From the NCBI GenBank assembly GCA_006176705.1, contig QRFJ01000376.1:248001-312000 (forward strand): a DNA stretch of 64,000 nucleotides, given 5' to 3'. The notes under the pieces were generated by a model. The model saw only the letters and a list, made by a program, of their open reading frames with translations, did no database searches and was not told the origin of the DNA. Source of the stretch: Cocos nucifera. Lineage: Eukaryota; Streptophyta; Magnoliopsida; Arecales; Arecaceae. The translations under genes and the position numbers were made by a program. Positions 1 through 10,712 of the stretch are shown here, piece by piece. Numbering within the stretch: position 1 is the stretch's first letter; every line of letters begins with the position of its first letter.

Positions 1-345
1 GAATCCGATTGTTGGAGAAATCCGACTGAAGGAGAAGTCCAAAAAGAGTTTGGCTCCTGGAGGAATTCGATTGAAGAAAAAGTCTAGAAGGAGTTTGGCT
101 CCTGGAGGAATCGGATTGAAGATGAAGTTTGGAAGGAGTTTGGCTGCTAGAGGAATTTGACTGAAGGAGAAATCTGAAAGAAGTTCAGCTCCTGAAGGAA
201 TCCGACTGAAGGATAAGTCCAGAAGGAGTTCGGCTCCTGGAGGAATTCGACTGAAGGTAAAGTCCAAAAGAAGTTCGGTTGCTAGAGAAATTTGATCGAA
301 GGAGAAGTTCGGAAGGAGTTCAGCTGCTAGAGAATTTTTGATCGA
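1..345. repeat. Tandem repeat, about 45-bp unit, inside Tat-type LTR
   Basis: Degenerate tandem copies of a roughly 45-bp unit with core GGAGTTTGGCTCCTGGAGGA and a spacer close to ATCCGACTGAAGGAGAAGTC. The same unit fills 55880-56340 and 56763-57020. Its reverse complement, core GCCGAACTCC, fills LTR I at 52000-52900. It is therefore a structural part of this LTR family. Confidence 0.85.
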
Positions 346-422
346 AGCACTTCTATGATTATTAGTTACATTAGGCTAAGCATTAGACTGGACTTCGGCG
401 GGCGTGGGATTTATCCCCAACA
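1..422 (-). mobile_element. Partial LTR of a Tat-type Ty3/gypsy element (window edge)
   Basis: The stretch ends at 412-422 with TATCCCCAACA, the terminus also seen at 56459 and 57122, and its last 60 bases match those two copies (shared ATTAGGCTAAGCA). The plus-strand LTR at 51892 begins with the complement of this terminus, and its TATA box sets the sense direction, so this copy reads on the minus strand. Only one end is inside the window. It cuts off the first part of the G LTR that starts at 423. Seen directly: terminus and repeats. Inferred: family and strand. Confidence 0.75.
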
Positions 423-2103
423 ATATTTATGGGACTTTATTGACCAGATACCCATCCGATTGAGACTCTATGTTTATTGAAGGATTAATTAGCAATTTGA
501 TTGCTAATTAACTTAATTTGATTGAGCGATGAGGATTTGTCAAGTCTGATCGAATTGGATTCAATTGGGTTTGATCCAATTAGGTCATGAGATGACCAAA
601 TCGCTATGGAAGATTTGACCTTAATTTGATCAAGACCTGGACCTAATTAATTTCTAATTTGATTAGAATTTTATTGGGTTGGGTTAAGCTTAAATTAGTT
701 GGGTTTAACCTAGTCAAATTGGGTCTAGATTAATTGGTTTGGTTGAAACCAATTAAGACTAAGTCAAATAAGTTTGAATTTGAACCTTCCTTCTTCCTAC
801 GCCACCCTGCTTTGACTTTTCCACACCCTATCTCATGCACACTTTGGTTTTGCATGGGAATTCTCATAGCCAGAAGGTATCTACACCACCTCCTCTTTTT
901 GCCTTTGACCTGATCCAAGTATTGGGTCAGATTGGATTTAAGTTGAATTTTGAATTCAACTTGAGTTGGTTGGTTTGGTTGAAACTTCCCAACTCCCTCT
1001 CATGCTTATCCATTCACCATGCCCCTTAAGAAATGTTACGTGATTTTTTTTGTGCATTTTCTAAAGGTGGGCATGTAGAAGGAGAGTCCTTCCATGCATC
1101 AAACATCCAGGGGTGGGCATTGGATAGGGATAAGAAGGTTTTTGAATTTGATGTTGGTTGGGAGGTTGAAACAAGTTCAACCTTTGATCCTTATTTTTTT
1201 TCATGCACTTTTCCCATGGTATTCATATCAATAAATTATAAGAATTTTTTTTTGTGTATAATAAGGGGTTGGCATTATGTGGTAAAAATTATAGAGTGAT
1301 TGGGCATTATTTTTGGGTGAAAAAAATCTTAGACTAAAGGTGAGTAGGGTCCTACAGCACTTTACCTTTCCCTCATATCTCTCTTCTCTTCTGATTTTCA
1401 TCTCTAAGGATACTTATTTTTTAGATATGATCTAATAGAGTTTATAGATCTAAAAGTCATCTTTTCATAAAAACTTATTTCATAGAAAAACTCCACACAG
1501 AGAGGGTGTGATAGGATTTTTAGTGTGTCAGAATTTTTGGGCCGAGTGAAACGCTAGTTTTGGGAATCTGGGTTCGGGTGGAGAGATTGAGTGCTGTGAG
1601 AATCGGATTGCCACCAAATTTGAAACACCTCTTCATCATACTCAAATATTTATTTTTTTAATTTTTTAAAGTATTCAAAAAATTAGAAAGTATATGATCA
1701 ATTGGATCGATCATGATCAGCCATCAAAGGCTCCGATGAAGAGCTAACACTTTGGTGGAGCTGATTGGGACTAGGAGCTTCGTGTGGACCATCCAAAGAG
1801 GATGGATGAGTATGCGGCTATAGTATAATACCATAATATTTTTTGATGGATTCAAATCATAAAGATCAGCTATCCATAAAAAGGTATCGAGTTCTGAACT
1901 TGTATCAGTCAGCATATTCGATTTGCTGATCAGATGCATTTTATTTTTCTATCACATATTAGCATATTTAAATCCTAAGTAGGATTTATTTGATATGATC
2001 AATGCATGCATAGTATTAATTTTAGATTAGTATTTACTTTCACTACTATTTTATTCAAAAAAATTTTGAAAATACATGCTTAAACCCTGTGCGATATCCT
2101 TCA
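423..2103 (+). repeat. 5' LTR of element G, left-truncated
   Basis: Corresponds to the distal part of the 3' LTR (about 4870-5697 plus 9187-9825) and ends in CCTTCA like that copy. The first 1.1 kb or so is absent, cut by the Tat LTR at 1-422. The right-hand 1.3 kb also matches 50551-51891 in reverse complement, including the segment near 1960-2085. Short open frames here (835-1029, 1033-1299) show no protein similarity I recognise and are probably chance. Confidence 0.75.
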
Positions 2104-3717
2104 ACAAATACTATGATTTCTTAGTCTGAAATGAGGATCCCATCGAAGTCGATGAGAACGATGAGGACCCAATTACTTACATGGATGCAATGCGGCGATT
2201 AGACTCTAAGAAATGGCTTGAGGCCATGAAATCCAAAATGGTGTCCATGAAGATCAACGATGTATTGATATTAGTTGACCCACCCAAAGGGGTTAAATCT
2301 ATAGGGCATAAGTGGATCTTTAAAAGAAAAAGGAGAGTAGATGGAAAGATGGAGATCTAGAAAGTCCGTCTGATTACCAAGGAATATCATCAATGTTATG
2401 GTATTGACTATGAAGAGACGTTCCCTCCTATGGCAAAGCTCAAATTCATTCGGATTATGCTTGCCATTGCTGTCCATCTGGACTATGAAATCTAGCAGAT
2501 GGATGTAAAAATAGCTTTCCTAAATGAAGAGCTGAATGAAGAGATGTATATGATACAACTTGAAGGGTTCACATCCATAGATGAGTCTAAGGTGGGTAGG
2601 CTTCAGAGGTCAATTTATGGACTGAAGCAGGCATCTAGGAGTTGAAACATATGATTTGATAAAATAATCAAAACGTATAGCTTTATTAAGAATGAAGAGG
2701 AGCCTGCATATACAAATAGGCTAATGGTCCAGCAATTATATTCCTAGTATTGTATGTGGATGATATTCTCTTAATCGAGAATAATATCCCTATATTACAA
2801 GGAATAAAGATCTAGTTGTCATCATAGTTCTTCATGAATAATTTGGGAGAAGCTTCCTACATCCTAGGGATGAAGATCTATAGAAATAGATCTAAAAGGT
2901 TACTTGAATTATTCCAATCTACGTACATTGATACTGTGCTGAAATGGTTCAGTATGAAGAATTCCAAGAAAGGCTATCTACTGATAGGCCATGGAATTTC
3001 ACATTCAAAGAGGGATTGTCCGACAATACCTCTAGAAAGAGAGCATATGAGTAGAATACCATAGGCTTCGGCAGTGGGTTCTATCATATACACCATGACA
3101 CGTACACAACTAGATATGGCAAAATCACTAGGGATAGTGAGTAGATACCAATCTGATCCAGGGAAGAACCATTGAAAGGTTGTTAAAATCATCCTAAAGA
3201 ATTTAAGAAATACTAAGAACCAATGGCTTGTATATGGTGAATCAAACTTCAAACTTGTAGGGTTCATAGACTCCAGTTTCAGTCTGATCATGATGATAGC
3301 AAAAATGTATCGGGATATATATTCATCCTTATTAGTGGGGTTGTCTGCTGGAAGAGTTTCAAGCAGCACACTATGATCGATTTAGTTTGTGAGGTAGTAT
3401 GTCATTGCATTAGATGCTGCCAAAGAAGTGGTGTGGCTGAAAAAATTCATCACCGAGCTCAGAGTAGCATCCTTCCTTGATGGTCCAGTTTTACTCTATT
3501 GCAACAGCTCTAGAGCCATTGTTCAGGCAAAGGAACTGAAGGCACACTAGCAGACGAAGCATATTCTATGCCGCTACCATCTTGTCTGAGAGATTGTGGA
3601 TCGAGGTGATGTAGGCCTTCAAAAGATAGATATTAGATATTAGATACTGCAATGAAGGAGTTCAATGACTTCAAGTCGAAGATAGATATTAGATACTGCA
3701 TCGATTGGCTTTAGTCC
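2104..3717 (+). pseudogene. Copia pol remnant: reverse transcriptase and RNase H
   Basis: Reading across several frames gives a continuous copia RVT_2 and RNase H remnant. Visible in order: KKWLEAMKSKM near 2205, IGHKWIFKRK near 2300, QMDVKIAFLN near 2497, RLQRSIYGLKQASRS near 2600, and the polymerase motif YVDD at 2753-2764 within FLVLYVDDILLIE. Then follow NNLGEASYILGMKIYR near 2840, SAVGSI near 3070, and the RNase H region with LLYCNSSRAIVQAKE near 3495, where families usually have YCDN. Many stops (for example after EMEI, FDYEI and ASRS) and shifts make it non-functional. The N-terminal domains are absent because the LTR joins pol directly at 2103/2104. Confidence 0.85.
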
Positions 3718-3728
3718 AAGTGGAAGAT
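3717..3728 (+). other. Polypurine tract of element G
   Basis: A purine-rich run (AAGTGGAAGAT) directly before the 3' LTR start at 3729 (TGTTGGAAATGTG). It is in the same position as the AAGTGGGAGAT tracts of copia elements A and J. Expected to prime plus-strand DNA synthesis. Confidence 0.75.
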
Positions 3729-4659
3729 TGTTGGAAATGTGTCCTAAAATCAATTATTAGTCTGTTGACTGTTGAGTTATGCTTTTATAATTGTATATGA
3801 TTTATAAATTAATAAAAATTATTTTTATATTTTTTATAATAAATTTTTTGTCTTCTAATGAACTCCTATGTTATGATAAAGTTCTTAGAACTATTTAGAC
3901 TCAACAAAGGAGGATTTGTCATTTAGTCCTTAAAATAGTTCATGATAAAATGATACGTTGTTACTTAGGATGATAATATTTATCGAGTATAGGTCGTTGT
4001 ATGCTATATAGATTGGTTGTCCTCATAACCAAGGAGTATTAAGATACTGATATGGCATGCAAGTGAGATGTATGGATACATCTACACTGAGTGTGATCAA
4101 CTCTAAAACTTTTCTTCTGATAAGATTAGCTCTAATAGAATATGGGTATAAGTATCACTCCAACCTGAGATCACCATGGTGACTTTCAAGCAAATAACTG
4201 TGCTTTGGTGCCAGAGTACCTAAATTTTTAATTCAATGATGGAAGGTTTCTGGGCACAATCAAGTACTTAAGAAGTCGGTGCGTGTATCAAGATGGGATT
4301 GACCACTCCTGATTTTAGGAGCTGTGTTCAATTGTGTTTCAATTTAGCAAAATCTTGGTCAGGATAGTCTTAGTGAGAAGTCACGGGACTAATTACTTTG
4401 AGACACAACATGAATGTATTTTCTAGGGTTGACAGTATAACCCTGAGTCATCTATTATACAATGGCCATAGGGATGAATTATACAATAACCATATTCGTG
4501 AAGGCTCTGAATGTTATGATTGCGACTTTTTGATCTATCCAAATGTTGGGTACCATTGCTAGATGGTCACATTGATTAGTACAGAAAGTGGTTCCTATGC
4601 TACCGGCTTAGGTTCGAACCTGCGGAGTCATACATACTAGAGATTCCTACCTAATCTGA

Positions 4660-4880
4660 TGGCTGGTGAAGAGTCCCACTAGGCTGGGACTCTATGGTCA
4701 AGAGTCCCATTAGACTGGGACTCTTCGACCAAGAGTCCTACTAGGTTAAAACTCTAAGTCCTACCTATCTGAGACTTTATGATCGAGAGTCTGGACTCTG
4801 TGATCATGAGTTTCACTCATTTTGGGCATCGAGGTCAAGAGTCCCACTGATTTAGGACTCTTCGATCAGGATTTCATATA
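4660..4880. repeat. Short tandem array of imperfect hairpins in the G LTR
   Basis: Repeated AAGAGTCCCA ... TGGGACTCTT units. Each unit is its own inverted repeat (AGAGTCCCACTAGGCTGGGACTCT near 4671, then near 4700, then decayed copies to about 4870). Units are roughly 44 bp apart. No function is known to me. Confidence 0.7.
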
Positions 4881-5702
4881 GATGGACTCTATTGTCTGGA
4901 TATCCACTGGATTTAGACTGTATATTAATGAGAGATTTAATTAATCATTTGATCACTAATTAACTTAATTTGATTGAGTAATTATTTTTGGTTTAAGTCC
5001 AATTGAATTGGATTCAGTTGGGTTTGACCCTACTAGGTTATGAGATGACCTAATCACCAAGGAGGTTTGATCCTTGATTTGATCAAGGGTTGAGCTTATT
5101 CAATTCTTGATTTTATTAGGATTTAATTGAGCCTAATTAAGCCTAAATTGGTTGGATTTAATTAGATCTTATTAGGCCTAGCCAAAGTTATTTGAGTTAG
5201 TCCAATTGGATAAGGTTCCCTATAGACTTGTTTGACTAGTCTACTTCTCCCTTGCGCCACCTTCGCTTGCGCCCTTTTATTTCCTCACGAGAATGAGATT
5301 CTCGTGACTTATTTTTCATGTATAAAGGGCATACAACCAACTTTCCTACATTCCAAATAGATAGAGATGGGTTGTTGGTCTTTCAAATTCAAATAGGATT
5401 TAAACTTGAATGGGCAACAACCTTATCTCATCCCTGCACCACCTCCCATTTTTGCCCCCCCTTTACTCCACGAGAAAAGGTTTCTTGTGAAGTATTTCCA
5501 CATGCAAGAGAGGGCTCATGTTCCCTTTCTTATTCCCTAGATGGATTAAACAAGTTTGGTTAAAATTTGAATTCAAATGAGATTTGAATTCAAACTAGTA
5601 ACCAACCTGATCTCATCCATTCATGCATAGAAGACTCGATCTTATGCAAAATAAAAGGAAAATGATTTCTGGGCATGTGAACATCTTTCATTGAGAGAAA
5701 GA

Positions 5703-6636
5703 TATTACCATCCACAACGTTCTAGGCATCACCTAGCTCTGATACCAAATTATAGATCCATGATATCTCTTAAATGCCAATCATCCTTAACATCACAAGC
5801 ACCGATACCATATTGTGGAAGTCCCTGATCTTTAGCACGGACTTGAAAAAACTTGTGATGTTCTCTATGGGCAACAAACCACCGACCCTCCATCTGGATC
5901 TATGATGGGGCACCTCCCTCCTTGGGCTTGAGGGAGATGCCCCCTTCTCTAGGTTTTCTTGAAGAACCCTAGGGCTGCAACTCTAGAGAGAAGAGAAGAA
6001 GAGAGAATTGAGGGAGAAAAGATCTGTATTGATTCCAACCTTTATTAAAATCCTAATACAACCTATGTATTTATACATAGCTATTAGGTCCGACCAAAAA
6101 CTCTCCTGGCTAACCCAATACATGAAAGCACTCATCGAGCCCATGTACACCCATGTCTCCTATGCTCTCATCCTCTGGATCTAGACCTGACCCATACATA
6201 AATTAGCCACCTTAAGATCTCTCAAATCAGGATTTAAGACCCCTAGGATCAACCCAGACCCTAGCCTAAAATAGACCCTCGCATAATTCAACCCGCGCAC
6301 TGAGCCGGCTCAGTCTCAGCACTGAGCCGGCTAAGTTCCACTGGGTCGGCTCAGTCTGAAACTGAGCCGACCTAGTCCTATGCCGTGCCAGCAGTTTCGA
6401 ATGCTCAACTCTTTATTTTGCCTGTACTTTAAGACTTAGCTGACCCAACTTTGGACTGAGTCGGCTAACCTACAGAAAATCTTCTTTCTATATTCTTGAT
6501 TCTTCAGCTTTGGTTTCTTGCTTCACCTTGTGTCCCAGGTCTCCGAAGCACCAACCAAGCCCCTGAAAACCCCAGAGCTAATGCCCTGGCTCCTCCCATG
6601 GCCTTCCAAGGCTTGGGAGCACCACAAATCCTCATA
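5703..6636 (-). repeat. 3' LTR of E1
   Basis: In plus coordinates it runs from TATTACCATCCACAA to CACAAATCCTCATA. It aligns along its whole length with 8270-9181 and with solo LTR 34112-35164 (shared segments: the GGCTCAGT-rich part near 6300-6370, and CAAGGCTTGGGAGCACCA near the right end). Ends next to the minus-strand polypurine tract at 6637. Confidence 0.85.
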
Positions 6637-8269
6637 ATCTCCACCTTGGTGCCCCAAGCCTTAGCGAATCCCTCGGTAATGCCCTCCTGCATGATCCCAC
6701 TATCCCTACGCACTCGACAGCACCTATGCAAACATCACCTCCACCAATTCTCTTTAGCTATTATGCACCTTTGAGGTCTTTGGGATGACCTCCTTCATCG
6801 GTGAAGACTTGTGCTTGCTTCCTGGCACCATCCTAGAATTGTAGGATCCCTTCTGCTTAGCACTTGCATCACTTTTTCTAGACTTTCCTGGAGAACCTAC
6901 AACATTTCTGCATCAGCACATGCTGCACCACCTTGCACGATCTTCTCAGAGCTATGTCTGTCCACCAGCATATGCCGCTCCACCTAGAACTATGCATCAT
7001 CGGTGCTCTAAACTCATGCCAAATTTTCTCTTCATTTGTGAAGCCACTACTGTGGAGCTCCACCTATATCCGAAGTTCACCTGATGCCATAGAAGTCGAC
7101 TCTATGCCCGAGTCCCTTGAGGCCAACCACTCAATGCTACATTACTGAGCCTACTGCTGCACCTTGAACACCATCGCTATCCCTTCGAACCCTCCGCACT
7201 CTATGGCTCTCTTCGAAGCTGTCTCGGATACCTCCGCAACCCACGAGCACCTTCAAAACCCAAAAGCTCATCCAACTCTTCTGAATCTAGTGACTGAACC
7301 CTAGGGAATTCTACCTTAGTCCTTTTCTTCTGCTCCTACACCAACCATCACTTTAGTTGCATCCGGAGAACCATCCTCGATCTGAACCATAACTCTTCCT
7401 AGTGCTCTTGTAGAAGAAACTTGATCCATGATACTTTCGATTGCTAGAGATCTCCTGGCATTCCTTGAGACCTCCTAGCTCTCCCTGAGACCTGCTCCCG
7501 ATTTTCTAAGATTCTCCTAACACCATCTACTAAGATACACTCCTGGCTGCTGCACCGTCGAGCTTCTCTCAGTCCTTATGCCTCCAGGATAGCGCTCCTG
7601 CAGCACTACAGCGCTCCCTGACTCATCTTTGCACTGCTCTATAGCCATCCAATCCTAACCTGCTGGACCTCCATGGATCATCTATTTCCATCATCCTCAA
7701 GGCTTTGCAAATTCATGCTCTAGTCGAATCGCTAAATACATCTCCGACTACTTTTTCGTCTTCCTGATACTGAAGGATGTATAGTTGCTTCTTCAGCCTT
7801 CCTTTGACCATTGTTCCTTGGAAAACTTCTCTTAAATAGCCCCACACTACCCATCTTCATAGAAAACTTTGATGCTCTCTGCTGAGATATCTTCCTCGAC
7901 TACTGCATCGTCGAGCCTCTCTCAGCCCTGCATCTATAAGGAAACTCTACTGCAGCACTCTCTGCCTATCACATAACCATCATACATGCCAACCTTTTCA
8001 CCAAGATCGATCAACAAATCATGCACCCAATCCTTACACCCCAGGAAAATCCCTTCTCGTTAATCCTCTCAACCTCTACCTTCAACTCATTGCTCCCGGT
8101 TGGCCAAACTACAGCAACAATAAGATAGATTTGAGATATACCATGGAATCCTTATGTAGATTTTTGATTTCATCTTATATAACTTCTCCTTCACTTCCAT
8201 GCACCATTAGGCTCTGAAACCTAGCTCCTTCCATGCACCATCAGGCTCTGAAACCTGACTTTGATACCA
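6637..8269 (-). other. Non-coding internal region of E1
   Basis: 1,633 bp between the LTRs. On the minus strand it begins with the primer-binding site and ends with AAGGTGGAGAT, a polypurine tract, at 6637-6650. The longest open frames (6496-6774, 6933-7148 and shadows) have no gag, protease or RT motifs. Parts match the internal region of E3 in the opposite orientation: the CTCGACTACTGCATCGTCGA area near 7895 corresponds to about 47470, and the segment next to the polypurine tract corresponds to 48490-48524. That supports one family of non-coding elements. Confidence 0.8.
8254..8269 (-). other. Primer-binding site of E1 (initiator-Met tRNA type)
   Basis: The minus strand reads TGGTATCAAAGTCAGG immediately after the LTR end. 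It is close to the TGGTATCAGAGC site of copia elements primed by initiator methionine tRNA, and places E1 among copia-type LTR elements. Confidence 0.75.
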
Positions 8270-9181
8270 TATTGCCATCCACAATATCCCAAGCATTACC
8301 TAGCTCTGATACCAAATTGTAGACCCATGATATCACTCAAATGCCAATCATCTTTGACATCACAAGCATCGATACCATGTTGCAGAAGCCCCTGATCTTT
8401 AGCACGGACCTGAAGAAACCTATGATGTTCTCTATGGGCAGCAAACCATCGATCCTCCATCTGAATCTGTGATGGGATGCCTCCCTCCATAGGCTTGAGG
8501 GAGATGCCCCCTTCTCTAAGGCTTCTTCAAGAATCCTAGGACGGCAACTCTAGAGAGAAGAGAAGAAGAGAGAATTGAGAAAGAAAAGATCTATATTGAT
8601 TCCAACCTTTATTAAAATCCTAATACAATCTATATATTTATACATAGATATTAGGTCCGACCAAAAACTCTCCTGGTTAATCGAATACATAAAAGCACTC
8701 ACCGAGTCCATGTACACCCATGTCTCCCATGCTCTCATCCTTTGGATCTAGACCTGATCCATATATGAATTAGCAATCTTAAGACCTCTAAAACTAGGCC
8801 TTAAGATCCCTAGGATCAACCCAGACCCTAGCCTAAAATAGACCCTTGTGTAACTTTGCCCATGCACTGAGCAGGCTAAGTTCCACTGGGTCGGCTCAGT
8901 CTGAAACTAAGCTGACTTAGTACTGTGCCATGCTAGCAGTCCCGAATGCTCAGCTCTCTTTTTTGTTTGTGCTCTAAGACTTAGCCGACTCAGTTTTGGA
9001 CTGAGCTAGCTAACCTATTGAAAATTTTCTTTCTGCAATCTTGATTCTTCGACTTTGATTTCTTGCTTCACCTTATGTCCCAGGTCTCCAAAGCACCAAC
9101 CAAGCCCCTAAAATCCCCAGAGCCAATGCCTTGGCTCCTTCCGTGGCCTTCCAAGGCTTGGGAGCACCATAAATCCTCACA
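8270..9181 (-). repeat. 5' LTR of E1
   Basis: In plus coordinates TATTGCCATCCACAA to CATAAATCCTCACA, where the terminal TGTGAGG is intact on the minus strand. Pairs with 5703-6636. Followed by target duplication AAAGA at 9182-9186. Confidence 0.85.
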
Positions 9182-9825
9182 AAAGAGTGCATGAGCTCTC
9201 CCTTCTGCATGGCAAAATTCAAAAAAATATCTAAGAAAAAGTTCTTGAGAAATTAGTGCACAGGGTTTGGGTGAGAGTGCTGCCCTAGGTTTTTAGTCTA
9301 GGATTCGGAAAGAGTTTGTATGAGCTACGAGTGTCGTGGGCACACCAAATTTTAGAGAGAACCTTCTCTGCCTCTCTACTACGCAGCATCCATGAAGCTT
9401 ATAGATGAAGATCAAAGCTGTTCGATCAAAATAGCCCTTGAAAGACTCCAATGTCGAGCTAGCACTCGCAAGGAGCCAATCAGGACTAGGAGCCTTGTGT
9501 GGATGATCCATGGAGGTTAGATATCTATGTGGCTGCATCGTTACCTATGGACCTCCTCGATGATGATCAGATCATGGTGATGAACTATTCGTGAAAAGAT
9601 ATTATGTTCTAAACATAAAGATATAGTAAATAGTTTGTTGCATAGTTTTATTTTTTAGATCTATATGAATGCATGCATATTATATTTAGATCCTTAGTGT
9701 AGGATTTAATATTCTAATATGATCAGTAGAAAATTAATTAGATTAATTATTTTTTTTGCTATAATTTTACTATTTTTAAAAAATTTTTGAAAGTAGCACT
9801 GCAAACCCTGTACTATTTTTCTTCA

Positions 9826-10712
9826 GATTGTCCATACGAGGCATTGGTCCCGATCGGCTCCTCTCAAGTGCTAGCTCGATGCTGGAATCCTTTGATGGCT
9901 GTTATCGACCAAATAGCTTTGATCTTTATCCATGAGCTCTTTGGATGCTCTAGATCGTCAATGGATGTAGATGAGAGGTAGGGGAGGCACTCTTGGAAGT
10001 TTGATGAGCTTGTGACACTCATATCTCACAAACTCTCTTCCCAAACCTTAGGTTGAAACTCTAGGGTATGCACTCAGAAAACCCTACACCCGCACCTCTC
10101 TTTGTAATTTTTTTTGAATTTGATCTCACATAGAAGGGGCTCATGGACTGGTCTCTCACTCAGATGTGATATATTGTGCATGCCCCAATCACTCCTTTTT
10201 TTTGTGCCATGCAGTGGGGAGTACATGTGAAGGGATAAATCAAGGTTGTTGCACATTCAAATTTGAACACCATTCAAATTTAAATTACACCAACTCAGAG
10301 TTTATCCACAAGGGGCATCAGAGGATTGAGCACATGCCCTCTTGTGCATAAAAAATAAAATATGAGAACTCTTTCTCATGAAGAAATGTAGGCTCATAAA
10401 AAGATATGGTGCATGGATAAGAATGGGATTGCTTTCTTATTTAAATTTGAATCTCATTTAAACTTGAAACACTAACAACCAATACTTATCCATCTGGGGC
10501 TTGGAGAATCAAGGCATGAACTCTTCTTAGCATGGAAAACTTGTTTTAAGAGATAATTTCTCATAGAGAAAGGTGGGCGTAGAGAGATAAGGTGGCATAG
10601 GAAGAGGAGACTAGTTAAACTAGTCTCAAACTAATTTTATCCAATTAGGCTAAGTCCAAACCAATTCAGCTAGTCCCAATTAGACTAGATTAAACCTAAT
10701 CTTTTTAGAATT
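9826..10712 (-). repeat. Inverted fragment of a G-type LTR
   Basis: About 890 bp that match the G LTR in reverse complement. The segment GAGTGCTAGCTCGACATTGG, read from the complement near 9460, corresponds to the segment near 9868, and the TAGTCCCAATTAGACTAG part near 10665 corresponds to the complement of about 5130-5230. It abuts the end of element G at 9825, giving a tail-to-tail pair. It is cut on the right at 10712 by the Tat LTR of H2. Short open frames here are not gene-like. Confidence 0.75.

Larger units (their letters stand above)
5698..9186 (-). mobile_element. Complete non-autonomous LTR element E1 with target duplication AAAGA
   Basis: Two directly repeated, minus-oriented LTRs (5703-6636, 934 bp; 8270-9181, 912 bp) flank 1,633 bp of internal sequence. 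The 5-bp duplication AAAGA lies at 5698-5702 and 9182-9186. The LTR termini on the minus strand are TGTGAGG...GCAATA (TG...TA rather than TG...CA); the left copy has CATA for CACA. A primer-binding site abuts the 5' LTR at 8254-8269 and a polypurine tract abuts the 3' LTR. No gag or pol is found in any frame, so it must have been moved by enzymes of another element. Confidence 0.85.
423..9825 (+). mobile_element. Copia element G: partial 5' LTR, RT-RNase H remnant, 3' LTR
   Basis: A decayed Ty1/copia element. A 5' LTR lacking its first part (423-2103) is followed directly by the reverse transcriptase part of pol (2104-3717), a polypurine tract and a full-length 3' LTR (3729-9825) into which element E1 has inserted. 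The two LTRs match in order: for example, the TTAATTAGCAATTTGATTGC region near 486 corresponds to the region near 4940. Leader, gag, protease and integrase are missing. Stop codons and frameshifts throughout pol show an old copy. Confidence 0.8.
3729..9825 (+). repeat. 3' LTR of element G, split by element E1
   Basis: Begins TGTTGGAAATGTG after the polypurine tract and ends ...TTTTTCTTCA at 9825. Subtracting E1 and one target duplication leaves about 2.6 kb (3729-5702 plus 9187-9825). It is AT-rich and carries a hairpin-forming repeat at 4660-4880. Small open frames (5318-5563 plus, 9293-9538 minus) show no recognisable protein domain. Confidence 0.8.
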
